Of a DNA stretch of 38,627 nt, positions 33,674 through 38,627 are shown in pieces. The stretch comes from Lentisphaeria bacterium. GTDB lineage: Bacteria > Verrucomicrobiota > Lentisphaeria > Victivallales > Victivallaceae. The stretch covers positions 1-38,627 of the forward strand of contig JAFVZG010000029.1 of the NCBI GenBank assembly GCA_017508285.1, written 5' to 3'. How positions within the stretch are numbered: the stretch's first letter is position 1; each line of letters starts with the position of its first letter. Made by a program: the position numbers and the translations under genes. The notes under the pieces are model-generated. The model saw nothing but the letters and a program-made list of their open reading frames with translations, made no database searches and was not told the DNA's origin.

Positions 33674-34829
33674 ATGCATTGCGGATCGCTGAGATCGCTT
33701 CGCTGCTGCTCAACAGATTTTTGATCCGGCAGCAACGCTGGGCGACATTGCGGAACTCAAAGGTCAATTCGCCGATCGCCACCCGGCGGATACCGTCAAA
33801 TCCCTGCGGAGTGGCATCCATGTCAGAGATCGCTCTGCCGGCAAGATTGACCAGCGCAAAGCAGCCGGTATCCACCACCCATGCGTCACCGTCAGGCATA
33901 TCCGGGTCAGCCATGATGGTCATTCCCTTGCCGTTGATCTCGTTGACGATGACGGCGACATAGGCACCGCGGCGGTCATCGGAACGCAGGATCTGGATAC
34001 GGTCACGGTATTCATTGGAAATTACCCGCGCCTGACCGGGAGAACAGAGGATCTGCATGGGATCACCGCCCTCACCGAGGATCGCCTGAGCGGCATCATT
34101 GATGATGAAACTATCCAATTGTTTTCTGCCGCCGTCGATCACCGGCACTCCGGCTTGCGTACCGAAAAAGTACAAGCCGCCGGCTTCGCCCCGGGTATTG
34201 ACGGAGGCTTCCACGCGTCTGCCGAAAAGTGCCACCCGGTTGAGGTCGCGGGCGAGGTCGGCGAGAGCGAAAGCGGTCTGACGGTTGAGCTGATTATCGG
34301 CATTGCCGTAAAGATTCACCGCCAGAGCCGTACCGGAAAGCACGATCTCTTTGCGGAAGATCTGCGTGGCATTCCACTGAGTGGTTGCCAGGTGGTAATT
34401 TTCTTCGCCGTCGCCGTTGGAAGTCCCTTCGGTCATCGGAGTTGAGACGATGATGAATTTACCGCCTTCAGCGGGCAGAGAAGCGGCATCGGTATAAGTT
34501 GAACCGTTGACTGCAGCGATCTCCAGCGTGGCTCCTTCGGCATCGACTCCGGTTACTTTGAAAAGAGCCGGATCATCCTTGAGCGCGACCAGAGTGCCGG
34601 TTTTCAATTTGGCGGCATCGGCACCCCCCAGCGAGATCCGGCTGCCGGAAACTGCCAGAGCGGTCACTCCGCGCCCGGTAAGCTGATCTTCCAGATATTC
34701 ATGTTTGGCACTGGAAGCATCCGGTGCACTGCGGAAGTTGGAAATGAAGCGCGGTTCATCCTTGATGACACTTGACATCACATCCGAAAGATCCCGTTTG
34801 CGATTGGCGAAACTGTAATTGTAAAGCAT
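33672..34829 (-). CDS. major capsid protein, SU10/DUF5309 type
   Basis: A 385-residue capsid subunit. The N-terminal FANRKRDLSDVMSSVIKDEPRFISNF pattern followed by HEYLEDQL matches the DUF5309/SU10-like group of HK97-fold capsid proteins, as do TQWNATQIFRKEIVLSGTA, DLARDLNRVALFGRR, the central FIINDAAQAILGEGGDP and the late GMTIMADPDMPDGDAWVVD. An inserted beta domain (about 60-130) resembles the small insertion domain of this group. The start is ATG 34829 with AAGGA upstream; a longer open frame upstream lacks a ribosome site. No maturation protease gene is seen. Confidence 0.87.
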   Translation of the reverse strand: MLYNYSFANRKRDLSDVMSSVIKDEPRFISNFRSAPDASSAKHEYLEDQLTGRGVTALAVSGSRISLGGADAAKLKTGTLVALKDDPALFKVTGVDAEGATLEIAAVNGSTYTDAASLPAEGGKFIIVSTPMTEGTSNGDGEENYHLATTQWNATQIFRKEIVLSGTALAVNLYGNADNQLNRQTAFALADLARDLNRVALFGRRVEASVNTRGEAGGLYFFGTQAGVPVIDGGRKQLDSFIINDAAQAILGEGGDPMQILCSPGQARVISNEYRDRIQILRSDDRRGAYVAVIVNEINGKGMTIMADPDMPDGDAWVVDTGCFALVNLAGRAISDMDATPQGFDGIRRVAIGELTFEFRNVAQRCCRIKNLLSSSEAISAIRNA

Positions 34830-34875
34830 AGTTTTTCCTTTTTTTTTGATTGATTTTGATTGCTTATAAGATATA

Positions 34876-35340
34876 TCAACGGTATCCGGCATCGGGCGCA
34901 CTGTCGATGGCAAGTGCGATCATGGCGATGCGGTCACCGGTAAAAGTTTCCGCCGGCCCGGCGGCAGAAACGGTTTTTTCACCGCTGCCGGAGTGACTTC
35001 CCGGCGTTATGCGGGCGGTGAAACACCCCGGAGAAGATGCTGCCAATTCAACTGCAAAGCGGCGCAATCCTTCGATATCACCGGGGGCGACATTCCGGCG
35101 TGCGGCGCAGAACCGGAAGTACTCCGGGTCAGTACAGCCGCTTTCGGCACAGACTTTTTCCAGAATATTCTGCTGCTGCAGCTGAATATACTTTTCCTGC
35201 AGTGCGGCATACTCTTTTGCCAGATCATCTGCGGCAGCGGCGATCACATTTTCCGGCGGTATTCCGGCAGCAGCACCGGCACCGTTTCCGGGAACCTCTT
35301 CATTTACCGTGCCAAGATCATCATTATTCACTTCACTCAT
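34876..35340 (-). CDS. scaffold-like protein between portal and capsid genes
   Basis: A 154-residue protein in the portal-capsid gap where scaffolding proteins are encoded. An acidic N-terminus (SEVNNDDLGTVNEEV) is followed by an Ala/Gly linker and a probable coiled coil (about 38-65, DDLAKEYAALQEKYIQLQQQ). The C-terminal half is Gly/Ser/Ala-rich. No protease motif is seen. AAGGAG is 8 nt before ATG 35340, which overlaps the portal stop by 8 bp. The role is inferred from position and helical content. Confidence 0.65.
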   Translation of the reverse strand: MSEVNNDDLGTVNEEVPGNGAGAAAGIPPENVIAAAADDLAKEYAALQEKYIQLQQQNILEKVCAESGCTDPEYFRFCAARRNVAPGDIEGLRRFAVELAASSPGCFTARITPGSHSGSGEKTVSAAGPAETFTGDRIAMIALAIDSAPDAGYR

Positions 35341-36724
35341 TATTACTCTCCTTTTCGATCTCTTTGATGATATTCTCCTTTTCCTGCAATCCGACATGAC
35401 CGATGCTGCCCAGTAATTCCAGAGCGGTTTTGCCGATGGCGCGGCGATAACCGTTACCGGCGGGAATTTCCGAAAGCTGCAGCAATCCGGCGATACCGGC
35501 GGCAAGATCGGTAACTGCGAAACGGCGGTTGTAATGCACTTCCGGCAGCGGCAGATCCAGATCGTAACGGCGCATCAGTTTCCACGCATCCAATTCCGCC
35601 TGCTCCAACAACTCTGCCCGGGAGGCAAGGAACTGACTGACATTCTGGAAATCCCACGCTTTGGATTCTGAACTCTGTGCCTCTTTGCTGTTGCCCTGCA
35701 CTGCCAGACCGACCACATCGTACAACTCCTGTTTCAGGTAACGGTTCTCTTCTCTGATGGTATCCGTTTCCACTCCGGAAGGGCTGATAAAGCGGCTGAT
35801 CCCCTTTTCCTCCACCGTTTCCACAATGGCGGCACTGCGGGCAACAGTGGCGGCGAAGTTGTCACTCTCTCCGGAACGCACCGCCAGTTTCTGGGCACTG
35901 CGGGCAAATGAGTCGGAAACCACCAGCATTCCGAACATCTGTTTGACAGTATTCATCTGCGCTTCGGATTCATTATTGAGGATCGCTTCGCTAATCCTGA
36001 CCACATCCTCGAACCAGTGATTTGCCGTCAGACCGAAACCATCGGGTTCAGTCACCGGTATCAGCGGCACACAACCGGTGGGATTGACTCCGGAACTGCT
36101 TTCCACGATGTTACCGGAAACATTTTCAAAGACCCGCCAGCTGTTCCGGTCATACAGCCGCCGCCGTTTCCGGCGTACCGGCGGAGTGAATGGATCGTTA
36201 TTCGCCCACTCCTCTTCTGCGACCAGAGCCCAGAGCAATCTGCCATCCCCGCCATACGCCCAATCGACCACATCCAGCGGAGACAATGCCCGCACATATG
36301 GTCTCAACCGGGCTTCTCTTGCTTCAAGCAAAGTGGGATTGCCGCTGAAACATGGCATTTCGACCTGAAGCCACGCTCTGCCGAAAACATTGAGCAAAGT
36401 TGACAACTGCCGCATGACCTCATTGGTGCGCAACCCGGTTCTGCTCCAATCCTCCACCAGTTGAGCATCGGCATTGCGCCGCACCGGTTCCACGCTCAAG
36501 GCGTACTGAGTGATCCGTCTGGCGATTGCCCGGGGATAGTTGAAGTAGTAGGCTCTGCGCCGCCTTTCAGCGAATTCCACATCGATCTCCGACACATGCC
36601 GGATCAACGCCTCCTCGATATACTCCCGCCCGCCGGAATAAGCCTCTGCGGAACGCCGCCAACGCTTTTCATTGGCACTGTATTGGGCATTTTTGCGGTA
36701 AAAAATATAATTTGTCACCATCAT
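35333..36724 (-). CDS. phage portal protein
   Basis: A 463-residue dodecameric-ring portal through which DNA is packaged. The N-terminus has the RRSAEAYSGGREYIEEAL and YYFNYPRAIARRITQYALS region typical of SPP1/DUF1073-like portals, a middle domain with PYVRALSPLDVVDWAYGG, and a long helical C-terminal part. Three start codons occur in a row (ATG ATG GTG at 36724, 36721, 36718); AGGAG is very close to the first, so initiation at the GTG is possible. It is preceded by a small-terminase-like gene and overlaps the scaffold gene. Confidence 0.85.
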   Translation of the reverse strand: MMVTNYIFYRKNAQYSANEKRWRRSAEAYSGGREYIEEALIRHVSEIDVEFAERRRRAYYFNYPRAIARRITQYALSVEPVRRNADAQLVEDWSRTGLRTNEVMRQLSTLLNVFGRAWLQVEMPCFSGNPTLLEAREARLRPYVRALSPLDVVDWAYGGDGRLLWALVAEEEWANNDPFTPPVRRKRRRLYDRNSWRVFENVSGNIVESSSGVNPTGCVPLIPVTEPDGFGLTANHWFEDVVRISEAILNNESEAQMNTVKQMFGMLVVSDSFARSAQKLAVRSGESDNFAATVARSAAIVETVEEKGISRFISPSGVETDTIREENRYLKQELYDVVGLAVQGNSKEAQSSESKAWDFQNVSQFLASRAELLEQAELDAWKLMRRYDLDLPLPEVHYNRRFAVTDLAAGIAGLLQLSEIPAGNGYRRAIGKTALELLGSIGHVGLQEKENIIKEIEKESNNE

Positions 36725-36745
36725 TCTCCTGCGATTATAGCTGTT

Positions 36746-36991
36746 TCAAAGTAATTTTTCTTCATCGGTAAGGCTCTTATCCCCGCCGTCGTCTCCGGCT
36801 TGCGCCCGGATCTTTTTCCATCTTTCCGGAAAACGGTTTTCCAGCCAGTACATTGCCGCCCTCACATCCGGCGGCACCACTTTACCGGCGGCATCCTCAT
36901 ATCCGGTCGCCCGGCGGAAGAGTGCCTCTTCCACCTCTGCCAGCAACTTCTCATCTTTATTTTTTTCTGTGTCTGTTCCTCTCGTATCCAT
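36746..36991 (-). CDS. terminase small subunit-like protein, short
   Basis: An 81-residue protein. The segment ALFRRATGYEDAAGKVVPPD followed by AAMYWLENRFPERWK matches the C-terminal part of many phage small terminases (pattern A.GY ... PPDTTAA..WLKNR.P..W). The N-terminal DNA-binding helix-turn-helix normally found before it is absent, so the gene is short or relies on another protein, perhaps the HTH protein near the large terminase. CAGGAG is 8 nt before ATG 36991. It overlaps the preceding small gene by 35 bp. Confidence 0.65.
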   Translation of the reverse strand: MDTRGTDTEKNKDEKLLAEVEEALFRRATGYEDAAGKVVPPDVRAAMYWLENRFPERWKKIRAQAGDDGGDKSLTDEEKLL

Positions 36992-37154
36992 GTTGATCAC
37001 TCCTGCCTTTGGTGCTTATGCAACTTTGCACCGGATCGTCAACACAAATTTTCCCCAATATCGTTTCCAGCATCCGTTTCAAACCGGATAATGAATAAAC
37101 TCTGCCGCTCGGAGTGATCATAATATCCTTCACAGCACCGCTTGCAACATCCAT
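36957..37154 (-). CDS. small unknown protein, first gene of the leftward phage operon
   Basis: A 65-residue basic protein with SGRVYSLSGLKRMLETILGK and a Lys/Arg/His-rich end (YERNRHRKK). I do not recognise it. ATG 37154 has GGGAGGAAGG just upstream, which makes it a credible gene. It begins about 93 nt after the predicted transcription start of the leftward promoter, with one operator copy between. Confidence 0.55.
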   Translation of the reverse strand: MDVASGAVKDIMITPSGRVYSLSGLKRMLETILGKICVDDPVQSCISTKGRSDQHGYERNRHRKK

Positions 37155-37187
37155 TGCGCCTTCCTCCCAAAATTCTTTTTTACACTG

Positions 37188-37203
37188 ATTGCATGCATGC
37201 AAT
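37188..37203. promoter_or_regulatory. repressor operator O3
   Basis: A perfect 16-bp palindrome ATTGCATGCATGCAAT, inside the transcribed leader of the leftward operon, 34 bp before its first start codon. It shares the 14-bp core with two other copies nearby. A bound repressor here would act as a roadblock or in cooperative looping. Confidence 0.75.
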
Positions 37204-37253
37204 TCACCCGGGCAAAAAAATTCCGCCCGCCATTCAGCAGCCGACAAAAACTC

Positions 37254-37282
37254 AATATAATTGCATGCATGCAATTTTTCAA
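37254..37282 (-). promoter_or_regulatory. leftward promoter PL of the capsid operon
   Basis: Minus-strand TTGAAA (37277-37282), 17 bp, TATATT (37254-37259). The 17-bp spacer is filled by the operator palindrome, so repressor binding and RNA polymerase binding would be mutually exclusive. Confidence 0.85.
37259..37276. promoter_or_regulatory. repressor operator O2 inside PL
   Basis: A perfect 18-bp palindrome AATTGCATGCATGCAATT containing the same core as O3, centred 72 bp from it. It occupies the spacer of PL. Confidence 0.8.
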
Positions 37283-37313
37283 CCCTGTTTTCAGAATTTT
37301 TTCAAAAAAATTA

Positions 37314-37328
37314 CTTGCATGCAAGCAA
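37314..37328. promoter_or_regulatory. repressor operator O1 (one mismatch)
   Basis: TTGCATGCAAGCAA (37315-37328) differs from the 14-bp core at one position and contains the 12-bp palindrome CTTGCATGCAAG. Its first six bases are the -35 of the repressor promoter, which suggests autoregulation by a weaker site. Confidence 0.7.
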
Positions 37329-37343
37329 TCACTGATATATATT
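37315..37343 (+). promoter_or_regulatory. rightward promoter of the repressor gene
   Basis: TTGCAT (37315-37320), 17 bp, TATATT (37338-37343), about 38 bp before the repressor ATG. The -35 is embedded in operator O1. Confidence 0.8.
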
Positions 37344-37381
37344 ATATGCAAACGAAGATTTTAAGACAGGAGTATAAGAAA

Positions 37382-38287
37382 ATGCGGATAGACGATCATA
37401 TCATCCACGCTTTGCGTAAAGCAGTCACAGCAGCGGGAGATGCCAAAGAATTCGCCCTGCGCTGCGGCGTGAGTGCTTCCAATATTTCCCGCTATCTCAG
37501 CGGCAAAGTGCGGACGATCACCGATGAATCGTGGGAAAAACTCCTGCCTTTTCTGGAATTGACCCCGCAGAAACCGGCGGCCGGCACGATCGCCAACACT
37601 CCGGAATTGCGGCAATTCATTCTGGAAGCAATGGCGAAAAAATCACTCTCCACGCCGGATCAGCTGCGCCGTTTTATCGGTTACGGTCACAGCAGCTCAT
37701 TCAAACGGATCTTTGACGGGGAGTTGAATTGGTTTCCGGATGTGCTTTCGGCGGTATTCGATGCGCTGGAGTGCGATGCTTCACATGCCCCGCTTACGCC
37801 GGGGGAAAGAGAGATGCTCTCACCCGTCGGATTGTACCGCGATGGAGCAATGCTGGTGCGGCCGGTGCCGGTGGTGGAGTGGGCAAATGCCGCCAGTCAC
37901 CTTGAGATGCTTGAATCTGACAATGTGGTGATGGATCAATGGGATCCGGAAACCACGCCGACGGTACCGGTTCCTGCCGATGCCCGACGGGATACCCGGG
38001 CATTCCGGGTGAATGGGATATCCATGGAACCGAAGATCCTCGACGATGATATCGTACTGGTCGAACCGGTGGATAACACCGATGATATACCGGATAACAA
38101 GATCGTGGTGGTGCGCTTCAATGACCAATCGGATATACCGGAAAAGGTGGTATGCAAACGATTCCGCCGCCAGAACAACTCGCAACTGCTTCTGACCAGC
38201 GATAATCCGGAAGGGCACATAATCCCCTTTGACCGCAGCGATATCCTCTGGATCGGGATCGTGGTAAAAAAGATTTCGGAAATGTGA
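37382..38287 (+). CDS. LexA/CI-like phage repressor with peptidase S24 domain
   Basis: A 301-residue transcription repressor expected to hold the capsid operon off. An N-terminal XRE-type HTH (about 20-45, EFALRCGVSASNISRYLSGK) is followed by a similar second helical unit (about 90-125, LRRFIGYGHSSSFKRIFDGE), possibly a tandem HTH. The C-terminal S24 domain has the nucleophile Ser214 in GISMEP and a Lys near 255/259 (EKVVCKR). The autocleavage region VPVVEWANAAS lacks the usual Ala-Gly. ATG 37382 follows AGGAG with a 9-nt gap; earlier in-frame starts would run through the promoter. It is divergent from the virion genes and adjoins their operators. Confidence 0.9.
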   Translation: MRIDDHIIHALRKAVTAAGDAKEFALRCGVSASNISRYLSGKVRTITDESWEKLLPFLELTPQKPAAGTIANTPELRQFILEAMAKKSLSTPDQLRRFIGYGHSSSFKRIFDGELNWFPDVLSAVFDALECDASHAPLTPGEREMLSPVGLYRDGAMLVRPVPVVEWANAASHLEMLESDNVVMDQWDPETTPTVPVPADARRDTRAFRVNGISMEPKILDDDIVLVEPVDNTDDIPDNKIVVVRFNDQSDIPEKVVCKRFRRQNNSQLLLTSDNPEGHIIPFDRSDILWIGIVVKKISEM

Positions 38288-38315
38288 TCTCCACCACGCG
38301 CCTCTTTCTGCTCCC

Positions 38316-38340
38316 ATTGCGCTTCTTTTTTGCAGGGTGG
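38316..38340 (+). repeat. direct repeat, copy 1
   Basis: ATTGCGCTTCTTTTTTGCAG followed by GGTGG resembles the sequence at 38598-38620, with differences at two positions and one base of length. The second copy runs into the contig end, suggesting that the assembly broke in a repeat. Confidence 0.45.
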
Positions 38341-38578
38341 CTCACGCCGCCCCCCTGCACCCCACCGCGGTGCCACCGGCACTTTTGTTCTTTTGGCTTG
38401 CACGCGCTTTATGGCGTTGGGCTTACCCGACTCATGTGGCGCAATCCTTCACCCCGCTTCCGCCTTTTATGGCGAAAGCCGGGCTTTGTATTGCACCACG
38501 ACTGCCGCATCCGGGGGATGTTTCCCCCGGAACCCCCTCGCTCCTCAGCTCACGCTTCGTCGCTTCTTGGGGTGCTGT

Positions 38579-38595
38579 ATGCAAACGCTTTGCAT
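38579..38595. repeat. inverted repeat ATGCAAA-CGC-TTTGCAT
   Basis: A 7-bp perfect inverted repeat with a 3-bp centre. The TTTGCAT arm is reminiscent of the TTGCAT half-site of the repressor operators, but the spacing differs, so any regulatory role is speculative. Confidence 0.4.
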
Positions 38596-38597
38596 GT

Positions 38598-38620
38598 ATT
38601 ACGCTTCTTTTTGCGGGGGG
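38598..38620 (+). repeat. direct repeat, copy 2, at the contig edge
   Basis: ATTACGCTTCTTTTTGCGGG matches copy 1 at 38316-38340 and then dissolves into the terminal G run. Confidence 0.4.
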
Positions 38621-38627
38621 GGGGGGG

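Larger units (their letters stand above)
38288..38627. other. non-coding, repeat-like contig end
   Basis: No credible gene is seen in these 340 bp, and the base composition differs from the rest (C-rich runs). Several hairpins occur: GTGCC-ACC-GGCAC followed by TTTTGTTCTTTT (38370-38390, possible repressor terminator), and a 7-bp CCGGGGG/CCCCCGG stem near 38510-38530. The last 13 bases are all G, which resembles a sequencing or assembly artefact. Confidence 0.6.

Noticed and set aside
37142-37381. Extended N-terminus of the repressor frame upstream of 37382
   Set aside because: The extra residues would be encoded by the operators and promoter, and AGGAG lies directly before the ATG at 37382.
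1-38627. CRISPR arrays, insertion sequences or transposases
   Set aside because: No regularly spaced repeats and no transposase motifs were seen; the only repeated units are the three operators and the contig-edge repeat.

Overview
Organism. The window looks like the chromosome of a Gram-negative, fermentative anaerobe. LptD, HldD and an acyltransferase point to an LPS outer membrane; HydE points to [FeFe]-hydrogenase metabolism; RhaB points to rhamnose use. A ValRS with TLGH in place of HIGH, a PurF-like protein beginning MGGFFG and a PSP1/RicT protein suggest the PVC superphylum. My best guess is a Lentisphaerota/Victivallales gut-type genome, but this is inferred from family features and not from a marker gene. 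The host-type promoters are uniform: TTGAAA or TTGCAT, a 17-bp spacer, then TATATT or TATTTT.

Left and centre, 1-28600, all on the minus strand. From right to left there is a nine-gene, mostly translationally coupled operon starting at one strong promoter near 28.6 kb: ricT, a membrane metalloprotease, an unknown gene, a eukaryotic-type HIS6/HisA, rhaB, an OppA-type binding protein, an OppC-type permease, hydE and a family-2 glycosyltransferase. Next come a promoter with a PTS EIIA-like/zinc-protein pair; secA and valS behind a structured leader; an envelope operon (acyltransferase, lptD, hldD, rsmB); lysS-murD; a purF-like gene coupled to speE; and tRNA-Leu(GAG) with tRNA-Thr(GGT).

Plus strand, 28.7-31.3 kb: purA and rodA, driven by a strong promoter divergent from the ricT operon.

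Right end, 31297-38627: a phage-derived block abutting the rodA stop codon by 5 bp. Leftward it encodes a small unknown protein, a small-terminase-like protein, portal, a scaffold-like protein, an SU10/DUF5309-type capsid protein, a connector-like protein, a Zn/HTH protein and the large terminase. Rightward it encodes a repressor with a peptidase S24 domain and probably two helix-turn-helix domains. Between them is a compact switch. Three copies of a 14-bp operator core (TTGCATGCATGCAA, one with a mismatch) are placed so that one fills the spacer of the leftward capsid promoter exactly and another overlaps the -35 of the repressor's own promoter. No integrase, replication, lysis or tail gene is seen, and the sequence composition and signals resemble the host's. 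It may be a remnant, a capsid-only satellite, a domesticated particle-forming element, or the left part of a prophage cut off by the contig end.

The last 340 bp are non-coding and repeat-like and end in 13 G, which looks like an assembly boundary.
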